From Druceiella hillmani (taxonomy: Eukaryota; Arthropoda; Insecta; Lepidoptera; Hepialidae), in contig JAYKKI010000061.1 in NCBI GenBank assembly GCA_039881145.1, positions 10,700,001 to 10,764,000 on the forward strand: a DNA stretch of 64,000 nucleotides, written 5' to 3'. Position numbers and translations under genes: made by a program. The first letter of the stretch is position 1. Every line of letters starts with the position of its first letter. This document shows positions 27,691 through 38,941 of this stretch, piece after piece. Under the pieces are notes generated by a model. It did no database searches and was not told the DNA's origin. It saw only the letters and a list, made by a program, of their open reading frames with translations.

Positions 27691-28029
27691 GCGGAAAAAC
27701 ATTTCGCATCATTTAAAAGTGATTGCCAAACAACCGGTGCATTGGTGATTTTATATATCTAGTATACTAAAGATTTTACGACTGATAAATATACGTTCTC
27801 GAGCGGTGGAATTATGTAAATACTGACTTAAAATCAGCCAAAGTAAATGAATGCATATTCTATAATCGGTCGAAGTGATTTTTCCCATAGATGTTACAGA
27901 ATCAATTCGCAAGCAATTAATTAAAAAAAAAAGTAAGTATTTTTTAAGATATGTATTGGTAAAATGCCACTAATGAAAGAATAATTTCAATAATAAAAAA
28001 TCTAAACTCTAAAACTAAACTCCAGTTTT

Positions 28030-28152
28030 AAATATTGAACATATTTGGCGTTAATTTTGTAGAAATGCATTATTCACAATTAAATGAAACTACTTGATGT
28101 AGTATTATTTCAACTTTCTTTAAGTTCTTTACCACGACCTAGGTTTTATAGA
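28030..28152 (+). mobile_element. palindromic foldback element, copy 2, half only
   Basis: It begins with the one-sided tail ATTGAACATATTTGGCGTTA and TTTGTAGAAATGCATTATTC. The left arm ACAATTAAATGAAACTACTT through TTTACCACGACCTAGGTTTT follows. The match then stops abruptly, so the centre and the whole right arm are missing. Its divergence from copy 3 is several percent. Confidence 0.85.
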
Positions 28153-28388
28153 ACAGCATTTATATGTTTCAAAAACAATCAACCACGGCGGAAGCCGGGT
28201 TTGTGTGGGTTTTTCCCACTGCTTAGGTTAGTGAGTTTATTGTAGGGGAGCAGCGTAGGTTTTATTATATTTCCGAGAGTTATACGACATAAAAGTATTT
28301 TAGTGTGGGATTAAATTGATGTTATTCTATGAGGTAATACAATGCGAATGTTTCGGTGTATGTAACTTCATATATATGTGTGTATGTT
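28153..28388. other. short GC-richer non-coding stretch
   Basis: CCACGGCGGAAGCCGGGTTT near 28182 and AGGGGAGCAGCGTAGG near 28243 differ in composition from their surroundings; origin unknown. Confidence 0.35.
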
Positions 28389-28394
28389 TATATA

Positions 28395-28486
<92 letters not shown>

Positions 28487-28491
28487 TATAC

Positions 28492-28533
<42 letters not shown>
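28389..28533. repeat. (TA)n microsatellite, interrupted
   Basis: About 145 bases of TA with TACA, TGTA and TAAA interruptions, ending in TATGTACGTATGTATGTATG. Confidence 0.96.
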
Positions 28534-28537
<4 letters not shown>

Positions 28538-28776
28538 GTATGTATGTATGTACGTAATATAAATTTATCCCAATGCAATGGAAAGAAGTACATTTATTAA
28601 GTAAGGGTATTGAAAATTACAAAAAAGGAAAAGACGTAAATTTATTTTTCTTCTGTACATTACCTTAAAAAGTGAGATTTGGGGATACATTTCTTCTTAA
28701 AAGTAAGAGTGTATTTTTCAAAATTCCATCCCTAAACGGCTGAAAACAAAATTATAGGTTTTCATACATTTCAAAG

Positions 28777-28822
28777 GATGGGTGTCAATAAGATAAGTGT
28801 ATTTTCCCTAAAGAGTTTTGAG
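28777..28822 (+). repeat. left terminal inverted repeat of the DDE_Tnp_4 element
   Basis: It begins GATGGGTGTCAATAAGATAA. The outer 15 bases are identical to the complement of the right end and the inner part is diverged. Confidence 0.75.
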
Positions 28823-28976
28823 TTTTTATACATGTATGTGTTGACTTAAGGTAATAGCATTTAATACAAAAGTTAAATTAATTAAAATGCATAAATATAT
28901 TTGTGACAAAAATAATTATTTTTCACTCATTTTTTAAAATCATTTTAGTGGTTTTAATCAAAGTTGGTTATAATTT

Positions 28977-29013
28977 TATTGCCTTTGATTATTACTATAA
29001 TCAAAAGCAATAA
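28977..29013. repeat. 17-bp stem hairpin
   Basis: TTATTGCCTTTGATTAT pairs with ATAATCAAAAGCAATAA across a short loop, with one mismatch. It lies inside the transposon just after the end of the transposase, where it could act in 3'-end formation or simply be subterminal structure. Confidence 0.7.
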
Positions 29014-29111
29014 AGTGAACAAATTGTCATGTAACTGTAACGGATGTAATCTAGGATGTAGTTACTTTAATTGCCCATTTCCCCCAAGTACCTATTGTAT
29101 CCTATCCCTAT

Positions 29112-29923
29112 CTACTTTACATTGACAGTACTACTCACAAGCTGGTGGAGAAATGCATATATTTTTGACGATGAATGCCGCGGTTGTAATTGAACACAAA
29201 TTATAACATTACTTTCCTTATGAACATATACCTTATACAGCCATAAATCATTGGAATGCTCTTTTATATAGATCGTGGCCTGTTTTAATTGATAAAATCC
29301 AAAATATTGGTATTCATTTTTTTCCAACCTTCACGACGTTCCACCCAGTTTTCAAATCTAATTATGTTTTTCAACTGATTAGGTTTTGTTACTAGATTTA
29401 GCATTCTACTAGCAATAACTTCATCTTCATGATTATTTTTGATTCGACGAGGTTGAAAAGCATTATATATAGCGCAAATAATACATACATAATTACGGGT
29501 CAAAGGGATTTGAGAGTTCGGAATAACATGCCCTATAGCTTTCCATCATTTTATTAAGTCGTTAAAATATTCAGTAACCCATATTATTGATGTTATTATT
29601 TTTTAGTCATTAGCTTCTTCAGTAGCATGTTGTCTTCAATCGCATAAAAAATAAGGCATATTTGATATCAGTCCTAAATTTTTGAAGAATTGCCGGTTAT
29701 CTTTAAACCCACGAACAACTATTAATACATCGTCAGAATGAAGCAATTGTTTCAGAGATGACCTAGAGGATGTTAGAGCTGAATTTAAAATAGCGGCGTC
29801 ATTATTTTCGCCATCTGTAAAATATGAACATAACACTTTTAAAACATATTCTGCTGTACTAACGAAAATCATGAGTTTTACAAGAGGTTTATGCTTATGC
29901 ATGCTATATATACTGCGTTGAAA

Positions 29924-30017
<94 letters not shown>

Positions 30018-30634
30018 GTATATATATATGTATATATCTGCTCATATGGTCTAAACCTAAATGCAAGGGAACAAATTCTGAAATAAGGGTTTTAATAGCA
30101 GAATGCATACTTCTTCCAATAAATATTTTTTTATGTTTGAACAAAACTGGTAATACAGAGTGTGAAAGGCCCGTGCGCAGTTTAACTAAAAGTTTTGTTA
30201 AACATGTTATATATAAGAAAGTCAAGAAGTAGAACGAATTTTACTTTAATTGCAATCAGTCAAAATATCAAAGTTGTTTTTGATAATACCTGTCAATTGA
30301 TAATAATCGTTATCTGACATGTACGAATCGTTATCAAAATCTAAACCTGTTTTGCCATTTTTTCGTAATTCTTGTAATAATTATTCTAATTCTGTGGAAT
30401 ATATTGTAGTATATTCAGAAAATTCCTTAATATTTTTTATAATCTCCAAATCCAATAAGTCATCAAGCAAATGTGTTCCACAGCAACTCACTCCAGATGG
30501 AATCCTTATATCTGTTGGATAAATAATTGACGGCGCGATCCCTTTAATGTCATATCTTGAAGATTAGTTTTTGACTTTATTAACGTTAGAAAATGACTTA
30601 TTCAAATCCATATTTATTTTATTATCCATACTTG
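29112..30634 (-). pseudogene. DDE_Tnp_4 (Harbinger-like) transposase, decayed
   Basis: Reading down from 30634 there is an N-terminal part with IPSGVSCCGTHLLDDLL, then [38 protein letters not shown] and [16 protein letters not shown] (TA)n tract (29926-30036) follows, then [84 protein letters not shown], and finally GFYQLKQATIYIKEH with ICVQLQPRHSSSKIY. This order matches a DDE_Tnp_4 transposase family common in insects and cnidarians. The first catalytic Asp would lie in the stretch now replaced by (TA)n. The Asp expected before RGF is Val here. The Glu in WVTEYFN is kept. In-frame stops occur, for example after YFLCD, and a frameshift near 29.3 kb joins two frames. It cannot be active. Confidence 0.87.
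29926..30036. repeat. (TA)n microsatellite inside the transposase
   Basis: About 110 bases of TA with a few TG. It lies where the family normally has about 40-50 residues around the first catalytic Asp, so it replaced coding sequence and was not simply inserted. Confidence 0.95.
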
Positions 30635-31377
30635 TTTACGGTTAGCTGCTAATCTCTTGACCTTTCTCTACTGCTGTCGTTTAGTTAGTTGTAGTTTTTT
30701 TTGTTTTGTCTCATTACCGCTTTTTTATTATTATACGTATCAGTAAAACATCTAGAATACATTAGAGAACTCAAGGTTACACTCTTACTTCTTAACTACT
30801 CAATAGCATATAGATCTTTTATACGCCTCAGAGTCGTCTTTTTTGTTCCCTTATTACAAAAAATGTTTCTTCTTACAAAAACCGCAAAAAATATTCTTTT
30901 TAATTTTATATTATACTTGTACAGTTTTTTTTTTAAAACAGAGAAACAAACAATTAAATATAAACCACCATAAAAACACAATCCTTGAAATATTAACACT
31001 TAGTAGAAAGTTATCATGAAATATCTTAGTTACTGAGTGACAGTAATAACACTTATGTTTAAAAAACATAAACTGTACTTTTTCGATCTTACTTCAAGCG
31101 TTCGACAAGTTGCGACATGATTATTCTTGCACAAAGTTATGCGCGAAGAACCGCGATCGGCAGTTATCACGTACGTATACGTAATGTAATGTAAATATAT
31201 AAGCGCAATATACCAACACTTATATATTTATTTAAATTAGTGTTTACAATATGTGTTATCATATATGCAAAATACAAAGGGTTGGAAGATTGCGCTCATG
31301 TAAAAAAAACGTAAAAACAACAAAAATAATCAATTTTTGATAAAATGAATTAAGGGGGTTCTGTGATATTATTTCAT

Positions 31378-31423
31378 TTTCCGTGAGATCTAGGGGAAAT
31401 TACTTTGATTATTGACACCCATC
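31378..31423 (-). repeat. right terminal inverted repeat of the DDE_Tnp_4 element
   Basis: It ends TTATTGACACCCATC, the complement of the left end, followed outside by TTTTCCATTTC. Confidence 0.75.
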
Positions 31424-32757
31424 TTTTCCATTTCTATTATCCTATTCTACTAATCTGAAAACGTCATTCGCAGTATGTTTTACTTTTATACTGTAGGTAT
31501 GTATTTAGGTTTTCTTATGTGATATATATGGCCTGTATTTAGATTTCCTTATGTGACATATATATGAAGACAATTTTATTTCACCAGTTTTGATAGAAAA
31601 TAAATTGTTATTATGACTATTTAGTCGAAATAACTTTAATTATGCCGTAGGATATATAAGAAAAGGTGTACAATCTGAATACCGCGTCGTTGATTTTTTC
31701 CGACTCAATAATGCTTTAAAAGGTTCGAGGAATAAATAAGCTATTCATATAAATAAATTTGTGAAAATTGCATAAAATAATAGCTAGATAAAATATTTAC
31801 TAAGCTGCAATACTCTGAGCTATAATATACCAATATTTTTATACTCGCTGCGCTTGTAGAGGTGACATAAGTAACGATAAGGGATTTGCTCAGTATTATT
31901 GCTTAACGAATGAAAATTTGGGGTAAATAGTGCATTTGGTACAAGATAACCATTATCGTAACATACCTTATCATTACACGAAGTATGTCTGCTCAATATT
32001 TGGAGGAAAATTTTAAAGAACCATCTTAAATGGCAGTTGATTAATATTCAACAAGGCAATGGCGTAGTCGTTTGTATTTTCTCTATCTACAAGTATGTTT
32101 ACACCCACATTAAACATTCTTGCTTCGTTTTAAGTGTATTTATATATGGCTATTTTAAATTTAGTTCATCACGACATGAAGTGAATTGAATATCAAATTA
32201 CTGCGTATAATTTTATTTAATAGTTGTGATGCTATTTTTTATTCTATATATTGAATTTTATTTTTAAAATCAAATTCTCGAACTCTGAACGAGTAAATGA
32301 CTTTTTTATAATAGCAATACAATCAATTTTCGAAGTATTTAATGGATCACATCAATTTTTAATAGTTTATTTTTATCGTAAATGTATTCCATTTCTAACC
32401 ATATCATATTGAAAACTAAATTTACAAGGCTTATTGTGCTTTAGTATTTCTTAACAATATTAAAAATACGGACTCTTATAGATTACTTTCATTAAACCGG
32501 TTTGTCGATCCTTTATTCTGTCATAGCCTTATAATTTCAAAAATGTTATATCTATATTTATCATATTTAATAGGTAATCCATCAGAGAGAGAGAGAGAGG
32601 TATAAATAAATATATAAAAATTAGTAATGTAGAATAAATAAAAATTAATGGACATATGAAATAGGAACGATATTTTCTTTTCACGCTCCCTCTCGAGTTA
32701 GAAGTTATTATATAGATATAATAGAGAGTAGAAAGACGAATTCCAAGGTTCCATATC
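31424..32757. other. AT-rich non-coding stretch
   Basis: No gene recognised. It contains a short (GA)n run at 32584-32600 and two ATTTAGGTTT/ATTTAGATTTCCTTATGTGA phrases near 31500-31560. Confidence 0.5.
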
Positions 32758-32818
<61 letters not shown>

Positions 32819-32838
32819 TGTGTGTGTGTGTGTGTATG
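32758..32838. repeat. (TA)n(TG)n compound microsatellite
   Basis: About 58 bases of TA, then TGTTTGTGTGTGTGTGTGTA. Confidence 0.97.
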
Positions 32839-33072
32839 TTACATACATATATGTGTGAAAAAAAGATAAAATCTACTTTTATCATCTTTTCCATTATGAA
32901 ATGGCGCTACGTATATTTTCAATCACATAATATTGTATTATATGCTCTGTGTTTTAAACCAAGAAATGAAGTTTTCTCCGCAGACGAAACGAGCGTAGCC
33001 ACTAGTGAAGTATAGAGTTTGATTTGTTTAAGTAAGCAACGTATGAGGGCAGATGTCGTTGTCGGTATCATT
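32839..33072. other. short non-coding stretch
   Basis: Small frames cross it on both strands but show no recognisable domain. Confidence 0.4.
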
Positions 33073-33165
33073 CCGTACACAACATTTATATTTCGTATAC
33101 AACACATTATATACAACACACACTTCGTATACAACACATATTTCGTATACAACATCTTTATATGC
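33073..33165. repeat. short tandem repeat of a CGTATACAACACAT motif
   Basis: TTTCGTATACAACACAT-like sequence recurs four to five times at irregular 18-23-base spacing. A 146-codon plus-strand frame (33053-33493) runs through it, but no domain is recognisable and I leave it out as a gene. Confidence 0.75.
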
Positions 33166-33654
33166 TTATTTTGTTTTCACAATTTGTTTAAAATTTGAAT
33201 CTGTTAATATTTTTAGGTTTAGTATTAGGTCGGGTAAATATGGTTTTTACTCACTTTATTGTCTATGTAAATATTTAGGTATAATAAAATTGTACTCTTG
33301 GAAAAATTGTTTTGGAGAACATAACAAAATAATAGAATACAAAAATATAGGTTTTGAAATTTTTGTCTGCGTTGTTGTCTGCGACTTCATTTATTCATTT
33401 GCGCATTACACAGAGACGGTCGGGTCTAGGATAACACATAGGTTATGTTTTATCGTAACTGATCAATTTAAAAGGGGGTATATTTGTACTTAAAAGACCA
33501 TTAATTTTATAATTATTACAGTGGATAGCATTATCTGTATTAATTTACAGTTAACTGAATTATATTTTCTAACGTCGTGAGTGTAGTTCGTTATTAATAT
33601 TAAAATTGAATGATAAATATTGTTAATATTTTTGTTATTAACTCGCATTAAAAT
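33166..33654. other. non-coding stretch
   Basis: No supported gene. Confidence 0.4.
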
Positions 33655-33900
33655 AAACATTTTAGGGTCCCGTACTTTAAAAGGAAAAAATGGACACTTA
33701 TTAGAGCCCATACGTTTCATACTTCTTTCTGTCACAGTCATTTTTTCATTCACCGTTTGATGTGGAAAATTAAAATTTAACACAGACACAAAGCATAGTA
33801 ACTCGCGTAAGTATCTCATAAAATAAAATAATAAACACACACAATTTTTTTTATATGTAAATTTAAAAGGGGTAAATGAAGAACTGGAAAAAAAATTTAT
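33655..33900 (+). repeat. insect-type interspersed repeat (SINE/RTE-tail like)
   Basis: It starts TTTTAGGGTCCCGTACTTTA, then AAAGGAAAAAATGG, CACTTATTAGAGCCC and TTCTGTCACAGTC. Further on it has AGTATCTCATAAAATAAAAT and TTTTTTTTATATGTAA with AAAAGGGGT. The opening, TAGGGTTCCGTACCTCAAAA-like, is a hallmark of a repeat very common in insect, especially lepidopteran, genomes. Related pieces lie at 180-251 (reverse) and 47.95-48.35 kb. A 168-codon minus-strand frame over it (33490-33996) shows no domain and is not called. Confidence 0.62.
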
Positions 33901-35236
33901 TTGCTTTATAGTATGAGGTTTTAATTGAAAAGGCCAGTTATAAGAATTCAAAAACTCTTGAAAATTTCTGAAAAATCTCACAAAAATATTCTTCAAAATG
34001 CTAAAATCAAAACTAACAAAAAAGCAGGCATGATATGGATTTACATAAAATTTAGAAAAACTTTCATTTTTCAGTTTTACTTAAATTTTACGATTTTTTA
34101 ATACTTTTCGAGAAATTCATATTTTAACGCCTTTAATATTTACCTAGCAAAAAATAAGTTAAATATCCATGTATACCTATAAGAATATACAGAATAAACG
34201 GTTATTTATACAAAATTAAGTCTTAAGCAAAAAGTACCTCATGACGATATTTGGCGATAAATACTGGGTGTTGAAACTTCAACAATTTTTTCGATATTTT
34301 AGAGAGGCCAAGCAATAGGCGAGTACTGGTAACCATAGAGTCTCCATGCTGCAACGAGACTACCGTAATTTTAATTGTTTTTCTATTTTATTAAATTTGT
34401 CGGTTTTCCATACCATCAAGCTCAAACACATAAAGGGTTTGTTTTCAAGAGGCCACGAATTATTTCCAGACTCGCATGAAGGTATTGTCCTGCATGCTCA
34501 TGCTGGATTCTATCTAGACTGCCACTATTTATTTCTATAATGTTGCATTGACTTGGCAGCTGAAACAACACATTTCATGTAGAATAGCGAATAAAGCACT
34601 TTAGAATTAAGATTCTTATATAATTTTTAGTTAAGTGATTATTTAGATATTACGCTCTGTATTTTTTTTCTTGCAATTTAATAAATTTATTTTACTTAAA
34701 AGTTTATTTGTTATATAAAGAACTCCATAAAAGGCCTCTTAAAATAAAAATGAATTAATTATAAACGAAGCACAAATATTAGTTTGCGGTTTATGCTCCA
34801 CATAGTGGACCTGATAATTTCGGCATTGGTCTCTTTATATTTATAAAAATAGAAACATATGCTTCATGGAATTGTTTAATGACCTCATATACAAAAATTA
34901 TGCTGTGATAGTCATAATGGAGGTTTATGCGGAAAATTCCGTTTCTAAGCGATTTTGTATATTTCTGGAATAATTTATTTACGATACCAATCTAACGCTA
35001 AAACTTTAATTTTTTGAAGTTTTATTTATTCGATTATGAATTTTATTATTATTTAAATGACGATGTTGATAATTTTCCGAACATAAAAAGAAAGATAATA
35101 CTTAAAGAAAATAGTCTGCTTTATACCAGTTAACTTACTAGAACCTCATTTGAGGGTACAGTAGCAAATAGAAACGCTTATAATTTCGTCGAGTCCATCC
35201 TTCCATCTCCAAGTTACAAACTTTTAACTTATTCGT
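33901..35236. other. AT-rich non-coding stretch
   Basis: No gene, RNA or transposon recognised on either strand. Confidence 0.5.
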
Positions 35237-35615
35237 TTCTCAGCATTTTGCAGATATATACTACTGATAAATCAAATGGTAGTCATAAAGTACATTATAA
35301 ATAAAACCTTTAAGGTACCTTCCTAGGTGTATAAAATTTAACTCACATTTTCGCGCACGTATTGATTGGGATATTGTTGGATTATTTTTCACAGTATACT
35401 AGCGAGATTTAGATCGTCAATATTAATTTCTCAGCATTTTGCGGCGAAATGTTGCAAATATATACAATTGATAAATCAAATGGTAGACGTAAAGTATATT
35501 ATAAAAAACCTTTAAAGTACCTTCCTAGGTGAATAACATTTATGTAACTTTTTTGGACACGTATTGTTTGATTATTTTTCACAGTATGCTAGCGTAAACT
35601 TCAGATCATCAGTTG
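35237..35615. repeat. 191-bp tandem duplication, two copies
   Basis: TTCTCAGCATTTTGC at 35237 and 35428 begins two copies that share GATAAATCAAATGGTAG, ACCTTCCTAGGTG and ATTATTTTTCACAGTAT, ending near CTAGCG and AGATCRTCA. Divergence is roughly 15-20%. Confidence 0.85.
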
Positions 35616-36965
35616 ACTTTTCAATGAATAATGAAACATAATGTGATAGAATATATACAACTCACATGGTCCCAAACAAAATTTTCATTTTACTTGGATT
35701 TACGGGTAAATGTCAAATTAACTCAATTATGACACTCATACACTTATGACACTATCTATTCTAAAAGAAAAAAAAATTACTTTTATGGTTTTTGTACTTT
35801 GATTTCTCCTTGCATTATGCTGCCAATCATATACGGTTCGCTAATAATTAATGTTATAATCGAAATAAGGGAGACAAAATATTAGTTCCGCAAACAAACA
35901 GTTAATTTTATTTTTGTAAGGCGGAAAACCCATAGCTATTTCAACTTAAAATAAAGTGGGTCGTACCATAACGTCGACATAGAAATATTCCTGAAAATGG
36001 TGGCCATTATTTTAAACACATTTAAGGGATTTTTCAAACTCTTTAATCGCAAGAAAAATCTAATCTAAGTGCACTTTCATGGAGACGGAATTAATATGTA
36101 TATGTAAGTTTGGTAATTCCCAGAAATTTATTGCAAATGAAACGGCTATTTAATTCCCGTTAAAATTCTAAAGTGCCATGTAGTTTTCTTTTTCACAAAC
36201 GAAGGTTTACTCTTTGTATCCGATCAATATGTTTCTAAAGAATGGAAAATTTAGTGGGGACATAAATTAAATGATAACATAATTCAAGTTGTGTAACACC
36301 ATAACTACTAAAAAAAATTTTAAAAAGTCCTCATAAGTAATGCGTAATTGGAAAAAATAAAAAAAAATGTTGATGGGAAACTAAATGTTAATTCGTTAAT
36401 TGATAGTATTATTAAGGTATGAGATGCAAAACTAAACCTGAAAAATGAAGAACCGTTTTTAAGATTGTTTGATTACTTGAGACAAATTAATAATTAAATG
36501 TTAAATGCTGCCATTTAATATATTTTATGTCGGAATACTTACCAAGTCGGGTGTCGTAATTGTTTATATCTTCTCAAATAATTGATGCAAGGTAACCAAA
36601 ATAATTTTATTCGAAAGTTTTTATCGATTATTTTAAGATTTTTAAACGTATTATAGAAAAATAAAAAAATGGGATTAAAAAAAAAATACAATGATAACAG
36701 AAACGAAATTCAATTAGATATATGCCTGCTTTCCTTGCCACCCCTATGCTTCAGCCGTGAAAGTAAAAATTTCATTTTTTAGAACCTATTTCACAACTGA
36801 GATGAAAAATACTGTAAATTACTCTTTATATCTGTCATTATAAATTTAATTTGATGAACTGTTTTTTGTGTATATAGAGCTAATACATACTAAATATAAG
36901 AACAAATAGGCAAGTAAAACTTTAAAAAATTACAGACATCATATTGTGTAAACCTACGTTACCTA
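35616..36965. other. AT-rich non-coding stretch
   Basis: No gene, RNA or transposon recognised. Confidence 0.5.
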
Positions 36966-37901
36966 AGTTACGGTTTTTAAGTGCCATCAAAAGTAGGTGC
37001 TGTGTTGAAGATTACCATTTTTTTTTAATCCGGACATTATATTTGGTCAAAATACAAAAAAAAGGTTATCACTTTTGTTAACAGCCTATTTCGCTTATTT
37101 TAAATTCCGAGTAAACAATGAAGGGAAATTTTGAGTTTATATACTGCCTGTATCGAAGGTTTGAAAAGTCATTAAATTTTGAAACCCTCACAGTTTTTCG
37201 TGATCCATAAAATGCTAGCTTTAGTTATAGTGAGAGAAACTCTTTAGAAATAAAAAGCCTATCTCTAAAAAGACTATCTCTATTCTACATAATTGAAATA
37301 TGCCGAATGACAATTTTATATTATGTTTTATGTTGTTTAGTGAATGCTGTTTGCTGTTTAAGATAAATTAATCTTTTACGACCAGTTAGTAAAAAATTAT
37401 GCCGATTGACATTTTTATGTTGAAGAGTATTTTTTCCTTCTAGCAGCTATTCTTTTTACATCGGTGCTTATTTGGAATATATCTGCCTCATTCGTGATTA
37501 AACGAGAAAATTTAATAAATGCTGCTTGCTATTCAAGATAAATACATATCGCTTTCAGGTCTCTGGAGGAGAAGGTATAGGCATATCATAAGCAATAAGT
37601 TGTCACTAGTGATCTCTTTATTTCTAAAGAGTTTCTCCTACTATGACTAACGCTACTGTGGTATGCTTCATGCCAAACTGCAAGTGTTCTGAAACTTAAT
37701 AAATTTTTAGCTTTCACATAAGTACAACGTTTCAAGACTTTTCTTGATTGCTTACTCAGAATTAAAAGTAAGCAAAATTTGCTGTTAATTAAAGTCGTAA
37801 TTTTTTGTCTGCCATTTACCACAATATCATGACCACATAAAAAAAACAATAAATTCGTTAACAAAACACCTACTTTCAATGGTACTTATAAATCGCAAAT
37901 A
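36966..37901. mobile_element. diverged foldback structure, about 290-bp arms
   Basis: Left arm 36966-37258 and right arm 37610-37901 are inverted copies. The left has AAAGTAGGTGCTGTGTTGAA, TTCCGAGTAAACAATG and GAGAGAAACTCTTTAGAAAT. The complement of the right has GAAAGTAGGTGTTTTGTTAA, TTCTGAGTAAGCAATC and GGAGAAACTCTTTAGAAAT. Identity is roughly 65-75% with indels, so the structure is old. The 350-bp loop holds a direct repeat (ATGCCGAATGACAATTTTAT against ATGCCGATTGACATTTTTAT, and TGCTGTTTGCTGTTTAAGAT against TGCTGCTTGCTATTCAAGAT). A 97-codon minus-strand frame in the right arm (37586-37879) has no counterpart frame in the left arm, which argues against coding. Confidence 0.68.
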
Positions 37902-38908
37902 CTATTAAACAAACTATGCGTGAAGTTCAAATACACTTTCAACTCACTCAATAAACAAATACGGTAAGTCACAAGCACTCATCGTGCCTAGAAATTAACT
38001 TCGATAGTATTGCCACTATAAAAAATGCAATGTCTTGAAGTAAGTAAACAATTTAGAGAAATGTCGCTTTAATACTTATTATTTTCATAATAAGAGAGCT
38101 CAAAACATTTAAAAACAGTCATCTTCATTCAAACATCAAAATCACTGTTGACCTGTGTATAACCTATGAAGAATACAATGTGAAAGTTGCATTAACTAAT
38201 GGAAAAATCTCAATAAATGTACTTCTGTCATTTTAAAACGATACGATAAAATAATCCGTCATAATTATAGATTCTGCTTAAAGTGTTAAATGAATATTTA
38301 TATTTGTGTGTTTAAAACTACAATTTTTATACAATGTTTAACTCCAAGATTTATAAGTTTATACTTTAGGCTAACTCATTATGTAATAATCAGCAGATAA
38401 GCAATAAAATAATGCTTATATCATTCATCCTCACTACTTCCTACCTAGTAACCAGTTCTTGTCCCGTATGTCTTGTTTGTCCGTATGTCTTATTCGCCCA
38501 TCGCTGTTTACATATTGCGTATGGCTTCACTCGTTTTTGGCCGTAAATGGAATTTATAAAGCAAGAGCACTTTAAATTCTCATTGTGAAATTCACGTGTT
38601 TTATTTGATCTTTGGTCACCGAAACTCAGTCGCTAAGTGAATAGAAAATCGCTTCGCTCCTTGTCTACCCTATTAGAGATGTTCGAGAAGTTTCTATAAT
38701 CATTCCAGGTATCGTTGGAAAAATGAATGATTTATTAGTTGCCAACTTGATATACACTCAGAGTCGTTTTACTTTTATATGATTATAATTTAAATAATAA
38801 AAATTGAAATCATTGAATTAATATGTAGTCCTTAGTTGACACCCGGCTGAAGACTGCCTCGAGATCAATATGTTATCGTCGGTACCGCTGGTTCACTAGC
38901 TTTCTATC

Positions 38909-38916
<8 letters not shown>
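37902..38916. other. AT-rich non-coding stretch
   Basis: No gene recognised. A heat-shock-element-like triplet lies at 38681-38694, described separately. Confidence 0.5.
38681..38694. promoter_or_regulatory. heat-shock-element-like motif
   Basis: GTTCGAGAAGTTTC contains three alternating 5-bp units (TTC, GAA, TTC) with the spacing of the animal HSF site. No gene is recognised nearby, so this may be chance. Confidence 0.25.

Positions 38917-38941
<25 letters not shown>
38917..38941. repeat. (TC)n microsatellite
   Basis: About 25 bases of TC after TCTGTCTG. Confidence 0.95.

Larger units (their letters stand above)
24001..27855 (+). repeat. diverged segmental duplication, copy B
   Basis: This is the partner of the preceding ~3.7 kb, in the same orientation and immediately adjacent, so the arrangement is a tandem duplication. 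Alignment by eye is clear at 24.06-24.43, 24.52-25.08, 25.64-26.12 and 27.72-27.85 kb. Copy B has extra sequence at about 25.08-25.64 kb, a small hairpin at 24.99 kb and, at about 26.4-27.2 kb, a fragment of a non-LTR reverse transcriptase. A short third relative (the block TAGTGCGGGTTCTACTCATG) recurs near 48.51 kb, so the duplicated unit may itself contain dispersed repeat sequence. Confidence 0.72.
28777..31423 (-). mobile_element. DNA transposon with TIRs and DDE_Tnp_4 transposase remnant
   Basis: GATGGGTGTCAATAA at 28777 is mirrored by TTATTGACACCCATC ending at 31423. Similarity continues inward for about 30 more bases (TTTTCCCTAAAG against CTAGGGGAAATT). These terminal inverted repeats enclose 2647 bp containing the transposase pseudogene at 29112-30634. 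The transposase family is the IS5/PIF-Harbinger-like DDE_Tnp_4 group. I did not see a clear target-site duplication at the ends, so the exact termini are provisional. Size and layout fit a single autonomous element that has decayed. Confidence 0.78.

Noticed and set aside
33490..33996. 168-codon minus-strand frame
   Set aside because: No recognisable domain, composition typical of AT-rich chance frames, and it overlaps a common interspersed repeat on the other strand.
37586..37879. 97-codon minus-strand frame with a hydrophobic start like a signal peptide
   Set aside because: It lies in one arm of an inverted repeat and the homologous arm does not keep the frame, so there is no sign of coding constraint.
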